In this document: positions 21,301 to 33,798 of the stretch, one piece after another
Layout: every line of letters begins with the position of its first letter
How positions within the stretch are numbered: position 1 is the stretch's first letter
NCBI GenBank assembly: GCA_021234155.1
Contig: JAJEKV010000047.1
Span: 6,847,071 to 6,911,070 of the forward strand
DNA: 64,000 nt
Origin: Isoetes taiwanensis
Taxonomy: Eukaryota; Streptophyta; Lycopodiopsida; Isoetales; Isoetaceae
Direction of reading: 5' to 3'
The notes under the pieces: model-generated
Seen by the model: the letters and a program-made list of their open reading frames with translations, nothing else
Database searches by the model: none
What the model was told of the DNA's origin: nothing
Translations under genes and position numbers: made by a program

Positions 21301-23093
21301 CCTGGAATGCTAATCCTCACATGCGGCTCACTATACCAGTTCACTCCACGCTTAATGTCCCCGAAAAGGCTTTAAATCCACTGTTTTATTATTATATCTG
21401 TACACCCCTTGCCAATAACCCCAACACAAACTTGATAGAAGCATCCTACCTGGTTTTACATTGAATACTCAATATCATTAACTAACACCCACCCTAAACT
21501 TACTTATTTACCTACAAACAAAAATGACAACCACATCTAAGTACTTACTTTCCGCTACAGTGCTCGTCCTTGCTTCGTTTATCCCTGCGCCACTTGGGCC
21601 TGCTCCACTGGTGCCATCACTAGCAGACACTATAAAGAGAGAAACAATAAATAAACTATAAAGAGAGATAAATTTAATGGTACTATGATTTAAATGCATA
21701 ACAACAAAGAAGATTGCCGAAGCGACTGAATTCAAACGCACAATGAATGGCTGTGCAGAACCATTGCTTTGGAGTGTGGAAACAAGAGCCATAGAAAGCT
21801 CGAAGGGTGCTTTGGTACGGGCTTTGGTAATGGCAATAATTCTGACCAGGACATCCAAAACTGTCACAACATAACATGTTTAAACGACTACATTTTAGCC
21901 TAGCAGAAAACTCTTTCAATCATGCCTAGCAGAAAACTCTTTCAATCATGTATAAAAGAAGTCATCTATCAATCTCTACTTTAAGAAACATTGCCAACCA
22001 GATCACATCATACCTAAGAAATGAGAGACAATGGTTTCCTGTTGTATCTCATTGTAATGAGATGTCAAGTAGACAGTTTACTCTCTGACAGTTTAATGCA
22101 AAGGGATGGTTCAAGAAGCTGCATTCGATGGCAAAAGAATTCTTATTTTCAAGAGAGTCTAGGCCTTGAGCCGTCTTCTGAGGTGATAATATCCTCCTTG
22201 CACTACATTATTTTTAACAACGTTTTTGGCCATTTGCTCAATCAATTGAGCGTCTTCTACTTTTCCAGCATAGAAAAGTAACTCTATGGGGGTCTGACAT
22301 GTGAATGAATCAGGGAAGCACCCTTTTGCCATCATTTCAAAATAATGCATCTCTCAAAATAATGCATCATTTCTCAAATTAAACTGACTGTATCTCCAAA
22401 ACCTTTCTCAATCATTTGCTGGACCATGCTTGGTGCCCACGAAGCTTTAAAATCTATCTCCCATGCGGGATTCAAACTTTTACCTCAAGTATTCTTCTGC
22501 AAATTCAACTTTATGACGCCAAAGAGAAAGGAAAAGAGGAGTGACCTATATTGTATTGGAAAAGAGCAGTGACCTGTATCCATAGGCGGAAACATAATGA
22601 AGCACCACTGCTGCCTTGGCTGACTGTAAGGCCAACCTTGAAGCTGCCCTAAATCGTTTAAATCTTTCCTTCTCTCACGACTCCCATTTTAGCCTCAAGT
22701 CCTTAACTTCAGATATATATGATGATCCCTACATCTTGGCTATTCTATGGCTATTTGAATGCATTCATATCAGTTGTTCCTCCTGCTATCAGTTCATTCT
22801 TTAAATATGCTTGCACACAAACAAAGTAGGAGATTAACAAACCTCGTGGTAAGAAGGTAAACAATGACTGCTGTTTCGCTTCCAAAGGTAAACAATGACT
22901 GCTGTTTCGCTTCCAGTGTGGAGAACTTGGATGGTCGACCAAGTTTTTTGCGATTTTCCTCATACTTTTTAACATGAGCTTGGGAGGTGATATGCTCCGT
23001 CATTTGAAACTATAATATCACCCGCCAAAGATACATTTAATCCTCGTAAGAAGAAGACGGGAGGAGAAGAAGAGCGCATTCGAATAGAGACAT
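18304..23093 (-). pseudogene. T2 transposase-like gene, catalytic and C-terminal exons
   Basis: The main exon (21,344-19,698, minus) is open for 548 codons. Motifs in order: GELLHQAQ; RKDISKFCRDIEQAY; KIWGGARMHDFLSSNFGGP; CGQKHNHICDEFFVV; LIGHASDGDSRRRKCML; GLHDQDYIHNGKKLVNALDS; AARRLYLGKWLV. An S-D-G-D followed by a Q-D-x-x-H-x-x-x-K-L motif is typical of an uncharacterised transposase-like family seen in plants and animals; its acidic residues may be RNase H-fold catalytic residues (inference). Downstream pieces are SYDGADLLHSAGALNKVVEY, a segment ending near 18,970, VEGKVICKSTLVSQLNGNP, and 18,852-18,304 (VWYVGRVLSMRKKVGRSWRE). These are joined by a likely intron at about 19,697 and broken by a small frameshift near 19,208 and stops near 18,950. 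It is probably the T2 transposase, nearly but not fully intact. Confidence 0.6.
22794..23003 (-). pseudogene. Zinc-finger tail exon with an internal 30-bp duplication
   Basis: The minus strand reads MTEHITSQAHVKKYEENRKK then LGRPSKFSTLEAKQQSLFTF. H-x5-H (HITSQAH) looks like the second half of a C2H2-type finger. A perfect 30-bp tandem duplication (22,856-22,885 and 22,886-22,915) repeats the codons for the EAKQQSLFTF part. It lies between the N-terminal and catalytic exons of the T2 gene, and is plausibly part of it. Confidence 0.4.
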
Positions 23094-24403
23094 CAAATTG
23101 GCTTCATCACCATGACCAAGGAGGGAAAAAGTTTACCGCTTGGTGGAAAAAGTTTCAGACCCCTTGAACAAATGTCACAAGTGATGAGGATCCTGTTAAG
23201 GTTACTGTAGTCTCCAACAGAAGGGGCGTACAGTGAGAATGACGTGCCATTCTCCATTGACCATTTCGCAAGCTCACCCTCCAGCAACCCTTGAACTTGT
23301 TTCTTATTTGCTTCCAACACAAGCTTTACACGTTCACCTGTGTAGCGAATAATTAGGAGATAGTTAGGGAATATAAAACCTAGAAAACTCTGGAGCAAAA
23401 AATCAGAAATCCAAAAGTGCAGACCTGGCCTAAGTTTTTCATCCTCATGGCTCATCTTGACTCTAGCAAAATATTTATCCAAATGGGCCTTCGTTTTGCA
23501 ATGCGAGGCAAAAAAGTTGTACCACATATCTTCACTGCCTTTCCCATATTCACTGTTACATTCACGGCAATAGATCTTGAACTTGGCTTTACCATCCTCA
23601 TCGCATGAGGTGAGCTCAAATTTGTCATGCCTGTTGATTGCCACAAGCTTTCTCCTCACTTTTTCTATGCGCCGTTTATACACTGCTACTTCTCCAGGCC
23701 TTGCAAGCTTTGATTGCATCCGGCTGACTTGTCTTGAACCTTCTCCTTCACCTTCACTAAAAGTTCTAATACAGCAATATGGAGGATTAATACCACAACT
23801 AAAAAATACAAGAAAAAATTGTAGCGCAAGTGAAGTTATATACCTTTCTGTCCTGCTTTCTGTAGTACTTCTGGATGATTCTAGTGATCCCACATCGGTC
23901 AGAGGTTCAGATCGAGGTTTCTTAAAAGCTGGCATGGCATATTCATCAACGATATCACACTCTTTGTCTGCTTCAAATACAGGTTGCTTGGGTTGCTTCA
24001 CAGCCAACTCATTGGCAAATGCCACATCGGCCAGAGGTTCAGATCGAGGTTTCTTAAAAGCTGGCATGTCACATTCATGCAAAAGTTCAAGATCAGCAAG
24101 GATATCACACTCTTTATCTGCTTCAAATACAGGTTGCTTGGGTTGCTTCACAACTAACTCATTGGCAAATGCAACTTCTACTGTGTTCTCACGACAAAAA
24201 TGCCTCTCTTCCTGCTTTCGTGAAATAGGAATCCGTCGTAAACCCAGGAAGCAAAACTCTTTGCCCTTCAGTGCATCTAATTCATCTACTTCTATCTCCC
24301 TTCGAACCACACTATAGCTGCAGTTTGGTGGGCAATGCACGTACCCAATCTCATTTTTCTCCAAAAAAATAAACACTGGCCTGACTGTATCCTCATGTGA
24401 CAT
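23093..24403 (-). CDS. T2 gene N-terminal exons: zinc-finger protein, three exons visible
   Basis: First ATG at 24,403 (MSHEDTVRPVFIFLEKNEIG). Exon 1 ends at 23,844. A 78-bp intron (GTATAT...TTAG) follows, exon 2 spans 23,765-23,425, an 87-bp intron (GTCTGC...ACACAG) follows, and exon 3 starts at 23,337. Both joins keep the frame, and both introns also happen to be open. Residues about 77-150 hold a tandem protein repeat (VAFANELxVKQPKQPVFEAD, then MPAFKKPRSEPL) in two copies. Exon 2 has a C2H2-like finger, CRECNSEYG...HCKTKAHLDKY. Exon 3 reads VQGLLEGELAKWSMENGTSF then TCDIC, which may start another finger. It lies just inside the right end of T2 and reads away from it, so it is probably the 5' part of the T2 transposase gene. 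DNA binding is inference. Confidence 0.5.
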   Translation of the reverse strand: MSHEDTVRPVFIFLEKNEIGYVHCPPNCSYSVVRREIEVDELDALKGKEFCFLGLRRIPISRKQEERHFCRENTVEVAFANELVVKQPKQPVFEADKECDILADLELLHECDMPAFKKPRSEPLADVAFANELAVKQPKQPVFEADKECDIVDEYAMPAFKKPRSEPLTDVGSLESSRSTTESRTERYITSLALQFFLVFFSCGINPPYCCIRTFSEGEGEGSRQVSRMQSKLARPGEVAVYKRRIEKVRRKLVAINRHDKFELTSCDEDGKAKFKIYCRECNSEYGKGSEDMWYNFFASHCKTKAHLDKYFARVKMSHEDEKLRPGLHFWISDFLLQSFLGFIFPNYLLIIRYTGERVKLVLEANKKQVQGLLEGELAKWSMENGTSFSLYAPSVGDYSNLNRILITCDICSRGLKLFPPSGKLFPSLVMVMKPI

Positions 24404-24719
24404 TGGAATGAGTTCAAAAACAAGAAACAAATCTTGATGGACTTTATATGAGAATGAATGCAGCCCCCTTAAACTAGAACGGATTCAGTCCTCTTAGAAC
24501 AGATTTATAGGGCTGTAGCAATGCCCTAGCAATGCCTGTAACAATGCATTTCCCTGATTCAGATTCTAACTACAATAATCAAACCCTGCTACTAAACCTC
24601 CAAAAACTACCTTACCTTGCAGATTGTAGCTCGGGCAGCACGTTACGGGCTTTCTCTCGATGGGCTCGACCTCGAGGAACACAAGATCCGGGAGAAGACT
24701 CGAGGCGGGAGCTCGTCGA

Positions 24720-24916
24720 TTCCAAAAAAAAAAATTTGTTTGGGCCCCTTCACGTATACGGACCGGGGGGGAACCATTGAAGGTACCCCCTCACGTATGC
24801 ATAAAAAAACTAACCCTTAGAACTGTCGTACGTATACGTACGGATTGCCCTAAAAAAGGACCCCCTTCCGTACACGCATATGTATGGGGGTCCCAAGAAG
24901 ATGTGCACCCCCCGGG
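24720..24916. repeat. T2 right subterminal and terminal region
   Basis: Rich in GTATACG and CGTACGTATACGTACG motifs alternating with CCCCC/GGGGG runs. It ends TGTGCACCCCCCGGG at 24,916. The same motif types occur in the 51,125 element and, less regularly, at 10,080-10,300. Confidence 0.6.
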
Positions 24917-27900
24917 TGCAGATGCTGCTGGAATTCAGTCGGCTCTGTTAGCACCGAACCATTCGGCAAAAGCAATGAGGACATGGTTGATGTCATGCGA
25001 CGCCTCTTGGCTGCACGAAAAAAGAAGCCCGTACAACGGTCTCCATCATGAAACCACTGCAGACCTGCCTTCATCTTTGCTTGCTGAATCTGCTCCTCCT
25101 CCAATGCTTGGATCTGTGCCAAAATATCACGATCATGAACACCTGGAAGACATCCCTGTCGAGAATGGAGCAGGTCCTGATACAAGGTATCCAGTAAAGC
25201 ACGACCTGCTGCTGCAGACTCTCGACCCCACTCTTTGGCAAAACCCTTGACTGCCGCAATTGCATCCACTATGCCAGTCATACCTCGACGTCGGTTGAAG
25301 GAAGTTGTCCAAGTATTCTTGCAACCTTCTTGAAAGTCAGCATCCTTTAAGAACTTCACGTTCAAGCGAAAACACGTCCTTCCAGACCGCCGCTGCTGCA
25401 GGGGCTCGTCTGAAATGAATTGCGGATGGTGGTCTGAAACTGAGTTATCTCTGAGACAGAACCGAAAGAGACCTGGAAGTGCCGCAACTGTATCTGCATT
25501 CCAATAAGCTCTATCCAATCGAGAGCTTGCGCGACCCCCCACCAACTTGACCATTGCACCAAGTGAAAGCACCTTCACCATCAATCTCCGAGAGGTTGTA
25601 GTCATGGAGTAGACGGAGCCACTGCTGGCGTTCAAAACCAGACACCACTGTAGAGGTCGCCCCCAACCGATCAGACTCCACTTCCACCATATTAAGATCC
25701 CCAACAAGAAGCCATGAAATGTGGCCGCCCAAGCTGAGTATCTTCCCTCGCAAAGAGGCCCACAGTGAAGCTCTCTGATGAGGTCGATTGTGAGCGTAAA
25801 CATTAATTAGACCATATTTAACCCCTTGTTCCTGCCATACAATGAGGGCCCAACGACCAAAGCGATCAGCCTGAGTAAAGATGACTGGCAAGGAAGGAAG
25901 CCATGCTATCACGACCCCTGCACTAGAAGAATCAGCTGCTACGATAAGGACATTAAACCTGCGACCAATCATGTCTGCAAGCTTTGATACGTCTCCCTTA
26001 CGACACTTATGCTCTTGAAGACATACAAACTGAGCATCCAATCTAGATAAGTAGAAAGAAATACGACTCCGCTTGAGGGGGGAGGAGGCTACCCCCACAT
26101 TCCATGAGAGTAACCGCATTGATCTTTTGATGGGGCCAATTCAGATGAGACCACTGGTGTCTCAAGGGAAGTTGAGGATGTTTCCTGGGCACCTGGCATG
26201 GCAGTAACCTCATCAACCAAATCAGCCCACTGAAGTGGATCAAAGCGACCACCGTGGGATGCAATGGGAGGGGCAGTGCTACCTGAAGCAGGAACTGAGG
26301 GCTGGGACACAGAGGAATTAGACCCCTTAGCTGACTTTCGTGGTTGATGAAGAGCTGGTGGATGTTTAGGTGGTGGGTGGATGCCACGCCGATCAATGTC
26401 CATATACTGCCCACGAGGCTCTTCAATTTGCTCTTGTGATTTCTGGATTTCAGCCAGTCTCAACATTTGGTGATCCAGAGACTGAGGTGGAGGAGCTGCA
26501 ACTGGAAGAGCAGGGGGGGCAATCACAGGCACAGGGACATGTGAGATATCCATTGAGGTGGGAGCTGATCTAGGAGCATGGAGTGCCGGAGGAACAGATG
26601 GAGAACCCTGTTGGTGAACCCTACGAAATTGAGCAAAGAGAGGGGCTTCGGAAAACATGAGAGCTAGATCAGGACCATTCAACAAGGACAGCTTAAATGG
26701 AAAGAACATGGGCCTGTTTTGGACAACAACTGTTTGAGGCAAATCACGATAAATGGGCCTTGCCATGCAAACCTTGGTGATGCCGTTGGTTATGGAGTGT
26801 TGCAAATGGAGTCCAATCTCATTAGCAATGGCAGAAATGAACTTGGAATCCTGTAACTCTGGAGGGAAATCTTCGATGGCAAACCAGAAGGGGGCACGTA
26901 AGGCATCTGGCTTAGCTGGAAAGGATCCAGGAACATACTGTTGATAGAGCAAGAAGTGTTTCCAGAGAGGATCAACACCTCATTCTATGAGTTGAGCAGC
27001 CGTCTCAGGAGATTCAAACATCAAAAGAAAGCAACGTTGATCTTTTGCCACAAGCTTGATAGATTGATAAGTAGGAAGACCTAGCTTGTGAAGGTGTCCA
27101 GACAGCCAAGATCCCACGTGCTTCAGATCTAAGAAAGGGCAAGTGAAGTGGCAGACCACGGAACACGCCACCAACTGCTCCACATGTCGTTGATGATCCT
27201 CATGGCTAATCTGCACCACTGGAGCCCCAAAACACTCAAAAGTTGCCCTGCACTCCTGAACCTCATAAAAGATTTTGTCTGATGGGAGCTGGACATCCAT
27301 AGAATCTTGCTTGGCTTGCAATTGCTGGAGATATATAGGACACAACTTCCTTCCTGTTATTATCCACCATGGTGGCAATGGCCTCTGAGACATGAGCCGA
27401 GGTGGCAGGAGTCGCCAGGCCCTTGCAAAGCCATTCAGAGAACTGCACACCTGTAACTCGAGCAACTGTATCAGATGATCTCCAAGGTGTGGTCGATGCA
27501 GCTCGGGGGATGGAAGAGGATGTCGCCCCAGGCTCCTCCTGCCCTGAGGAACCTCCAACGTGTGTTGGACGTACACCAGTTTGTGGAGGTTGCACCACCA
27601 CCCGAGCACTACCTATAGAAGTAGTCCGTACCAAGGAACTTCCAACCTGTGTTGGAAGTGCCGCCCGTGCAACACTATGAGGTGCAGCATGTCCAGAGGA
27701 GCACATTACAGGCACATGGGGTCTGAACTGATATGAGGGACTTCCAACCTGTGTCGGAGAAGCTAGTAGCCAGCAGCAACTTCGGCAGACAAAGAGGGTC
27801 TTGCCTGAACCCCAGAACCTCCAACGAGTGTTGGAGGCGTAATTGGCCAGAGCGCACCACCTGGTCCGAGGAACCTCCAACGTGCGATGGAGGTGTGACA

Positions 27901-27990
27901 CTCTTGGAAGAGTTTTCCAATGGCACGTATTCAACACGGCTTCCAGTCTCACCAGACATTTGGGCAGCAGCGGCTGATAATGACGCCAAC
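24917..27990 (-). mobile_element. L1-type LINE-A, 5' half: ORF1 and endonuclease (decayed)
   Basis: ORF1 begins MSGETGSRVEYVPLENSSK at 27,959 and runs through frameshifts to 26,089, with a DUF4283-like core (FWFAIEDFPPELQDSKFISA) and a proline-rich tail. ORF2 starts at ATG 26,119 (MRLLSWNVGVASSPLK), overlapping the ORF1 end by 31 bp. It has APE-type endonuclease motifs: LSWNVG, CLQEHKC, LVGDLNMVE. The linker continues to LPNGSVLTEPTEFQQHL, where T2 cuts it. The homologous linker in the LINE at 36,347-36,820 (SLKLPDGETLQDSADIKQF, then FEHFSHFF) aligns across the T2 junction with NHFRCF at 10,060, supporting one LINE split by T2. Confidence 0.85.
27540..27905. repeat. Near-palindromic repeats inside LINE ORF1
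   Basis: Five copies of a CTTCCAACCTGTGTTGGAAG-like block at about 27,549, 27,647, 27,748, 27,826 and 27,885. On the coding strand they give repeated P-T-x-V-G-G-S-S peptides, so the repeat is partly a coding feature. Confidence 0.6.
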
Positions 27991-28008
27991 AAACCAGCCA
28001 AATGGACT

Positions 28009-28145
28009 ATTGTGGATCAAAGTAACATTTTCATAGATCAATGTTAACCTCATGATATTTTACCAAAGCCAAATGCGCTGTTGTGGATCAAAGTTTGAAC
28101 ATTTTCATAGATCAATGTTAACCTCATGATATTTTACCAAATGCA
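28009..28145. repeat. Tandem duplication of about 65 bp
   Basis: TGTGGATCAAAGT...TTTTCATAGATCAATGTTAACCTCATGATATTTTACCAAA occurs at 28,012 and again at 28,082. It lies just outside the LINE-A 5' end. Confidence 0.75.
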
Positions 28146-29135
28146 TGCTCTATTAGCAACAATCTAAGCACGTCTTCTAAAATACATAATCCATATTTCC
28201 CCATCAATCAATTGGATCATTAGTGTGTCACAAATCGAATAAATCATAATTAAACCAGAGGCATGTCCATGGTATATCCAAGCCTTTTCATGAGAAAATC
28301 ACATTTTAAAAACACACACATGTCATTTTTGTGGTTTCATATTCATTTGGAACGACAAGTTGTACAAGTTCCTTCAGAATTCAAGAAATTTTGAATGAGC
28401 TCATAGTTTATTTGATCTAACAATTGTTCTGGATATTTTTGTTTACTTAAGTTTCAAATATGATAGAATTTGAATCATCAAATGAAAGGGACAGAAACGC
28501 GAACTAACTGGTATTCTTCAGACAGTTAAACAGGGAAGAATCATCCCACTGCCATAACTTGAGATTTTGAAATACATCGTCAGTTGGTTAGAAAGGGAAA
28601 AAAGTATCCCGTATGCATGATATAGGCCCACACCCCACTTCCCACATTTACTTTACATTATTACCCCACCAGTATATCAGTATAAGTACACACAATAATT
28701 CACAAATACGCATAGAATACGATTCATCCTTTTTGCTACGATGAATTAGTGTGTTGATGTAATTTGAATTAGTCCAAATAGGAAGAAGTGTGATGCCCAA
28801 AAATGATTATTGTTAATCTAAAAAGAGAACATTCTAAGTATCATAGCATTGTCACATGGCACAATTATCCAATTATCCATTTCAAAGAAAAAGTGGCAGA
28901 TTGTATTGTTGTATGATTATCAAGTTTTGAATGTTTCTCAAATATTGCCATCATCTCTAGTTAGTGGCTACTCCATTAAGAGATCTTGTGTTCAAGTCTC
29001 TAGGGATTTGTCATATCTCCTCATGGATGCTGCCAATGTGGCATGATGTAAAAAATACTATCTATTAGCTTTAAAATCACTTTTTGTTGTAGCACAAGCG
29101 AAAAAATACTATTTACTTATCTGATCTGCAGTTGT
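28146..29135. other. No gene recognised
   Basis: AT-rich sequence without a conserved reading frame. The short ORFs lack recognisable motifs. Confidence 0.4.
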
Positions 29136-32015
<2,880 letters not shown>

Positions 32016-32385
32016 GAAGAACATTAGGAAAACTTTGCAAAAGTTACTATGATGGCCTCAAATGGGGCTTAACACAGCATATAGCTACCGGATTTGCTGC
32101 CAAGGTCAGCCTAAAGCAGGCCCTGAGGGCCGATTTGCTCTATAAAAGCATCATAAAGCGAAAATATGGCACCTGCATGCAAGAAATAACTAAATCAATG
32201 TAGAACATTACGAAAATGCGGTAAATCATGAAAACTCTATAATAGATACTGTGATGGCCCTCAAATGGGGTTTAAAACAGCATACACCTACTAGATTTCT
32301 TGCCAAAATCAGCCTAAAGCAGGTCTAATAAAAGCGTCATGGAGCGAAAATATGGCACCGCTACCTGCATGCAAGAAATAATAGC
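32016..32385. repeat. Imperfect tandem duplication, about 185-bp period
   Basis: Both units share GAACATTA(G/C)GAAAA, TGATGGCC(C)TCAAATGGGG, AAAATATGGCACC and CTGCATGCAAGAAATAA. First unit from 32,018, second from 32,203. Noncoding. Confidence 0.7.
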
Positions 32386-32764
32386 ACAGAACGAGTCGTG
32401 GAAGTATATCCTAAGGTTCTGACTGCTACCCTGGAAGAAATCGGCCTCAAAGCATCCTTACCTTGAAAAAAACCGTATTTGCCATGCAAACTCTGAATAC
32501 CTGTAAGCAGAAACCGAAGAAAGGTTGAAAAATAAGGCAAGCGCCATAGAAACAATAAAAGGCTGAAGAATAGGGCGCATCCGGACTTGGAAAATCTGAG
32601 GCGAATACCAAGTAGTCGAGCGCCTTAGCCACTAAGCTCCAAGACCACATAGTGCCATCAAGCAGCTGCCCACTGCCATAGCCGGCCACTGCCATTGCCG
32701 AACCTCCCCTGGAAAAAATTAAAGGGGGGGGAGGAGGGGAGGGCAAATTTGCTTCCCATTTCCA

Positions 32765-32886
32765 TGTTGTGGGGGCATGGCCATTGGTCCCCCATTCCGG
32801 TGTGGCCGGTGACCCGCTCCCAAATCCGCGGGTCGCGGGACCCGACCAGTCCACACCGGAATGGGTCCCAATGGCCATGCCCCCAT
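32765..32886. repeat. GC-rich fold-back repeat
   Basis: The left arm GGGGGCATGGCCATTGG then CCCATTCCGGTGTGG is the near reverse complement of the right arm CCACACCGGAATGGG then CCAATGGCCATGCCCCC. The centre holds GACCCGC/GCGGGTC. It stands out from AT-rich surroundings and looks like a miniature inverted-repeat element. Target duplication not evident. Confidence 0.7.
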
Positions 32887-33039
32887 ACATCTTCCCGAAA
32901 AAGTCAGCCAGAAAAGCCGTTCCAAAAAGTCACTAATTCCAAAAACTAGTAATCATATATATAGAGGATAGGAAAGACAAGTTTTTGTACTATGAGGGAT
33001 TGTACAAAGCCGAATAGAAGCCAAATGCATAGCCATTTG

Positions 33040-33480
33040 ATGAAGATTCTATAAGGATTCTCTTAGAGTCTCTGAGACTCTGAAAAGATTCCCCAAGATT
33101 CTTTGAGATTCCATCAATGTTTCCTTATATTCCCCAAGACCCCTTGATGATTCCTAAACATTCACTTAGGTTGCCCAAATGTTTTGAAATCCCCCTGCAA
33201 AATACACTTAGTGTGAAAGATTCTTCTAAGATTTCCAAAAGATTCCCTAAATTCTTAAAGCTATATAAAGATTCCCCTAGATTTTCAAAGATTCCTCTAG
33301 ATTCTCCAAGATCCGATATAGATTCCCCTCAATTCTCTTAGATTCTAGGAAATTCCCTAAATTCTCCAAGATTCCATCACGATTCCTCTAGATTCTCAAA
33401 GATTTTTTGAAGATTCCCTTTGATTTCCAAAAATTCTCTTTGAATTCCATAGTTTCCCTAGTATTCTCTTGAGATTCTCA
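33040..33480. repeat. GATTC-rich minisatellite
   Basis: Roughly 440 bp of imperfect 10-20-bp units built around (A)GATTCYYYWAGATTCT, with GATTC and its variants recurring more than twenty times on the plus strand. No gene. Confidence 0.8.
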
Positions 33481-33798
33481 ATTCTACTTACATTTTACTA
33501 CCACAAAATTAGTCTAGATTATGTGTTTTACTAGTCTTAGACTATGTGTTGTTTCTAGAAAGTGTTGTAATTTAGGTAGTTCATCTTTCATATAGGTTAT
33601 ATATTTTTTATGTATGCAAGCCTTATTTCCAATTTCATGCTAAAATAACATATTATATGGAAGACATAAATATAAATAGGCATGGATCAGTTGTGGTCCA
33701 CAATCAGACAAATTGGATATATGGTAAAATCTCTTTAATTATAATCACTAGACCTATCTATCATTGCGTTGTCATTTATACAAAGGTATAAGGATTTG

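Larger units (their letters stand above)
10069..24916. mobile_element. Large DNA transposon T2 (14.85 kb) with CCCGGGGGGTGCA ends
   Basis: The left end reads CCGGGGGGTGCG and the right end, reverse complemented, reads CCCGGGGGGTGCA. Flanking 8-bp sequences are CACGGATG (10,061-10,068) and TGCAGATG (24,917-24,924): five positions agree and the three differences are all transitions, as expected for an old target duplication. Removing T2 and one duplication joins two halves of one LINE, on the same strand and in the right order. T2 contains a zinc-finger/transposase-like gene (18,304-24,403), broken copies of host exons, smaller elements and a fold-back repeat. A 239-bp relative with an exact 8-bp duplication lies at 51,125-51,363. 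The superfamily is not assigned; an 8-bp duplication excludes few families. Confidence 0.7.

Noticed and set aside
22159-22470. Minus-strand peptide (MVQQMIEKGF; YFEMMAKGCFPDSFT) resembling a pentatricopeptide repeat
   Set aside because: Only one or two weak 35-residue-like units, split by stops and a local duplication; not enough to call a family.
23577-24317. 246-codon plus-strand ORF
   Set aside because: Antisense shadow of the zinc-finger exons on the minus strand, whose introns and motifs support the minus strand.
24532-25250. Plus-strand ORFs across the T2/LINE junction
   Set aside because: They read through the T2 subterminal repeats and antisense of LINE ORF2.
32571-32650. tRNA-like or SINE head on the minus strand (GAGCTTAGTGGCTAAGGCGC)
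   Set aside because: Resembles box A, but no matching box B is convincing and no repeat copy is seen in the window.
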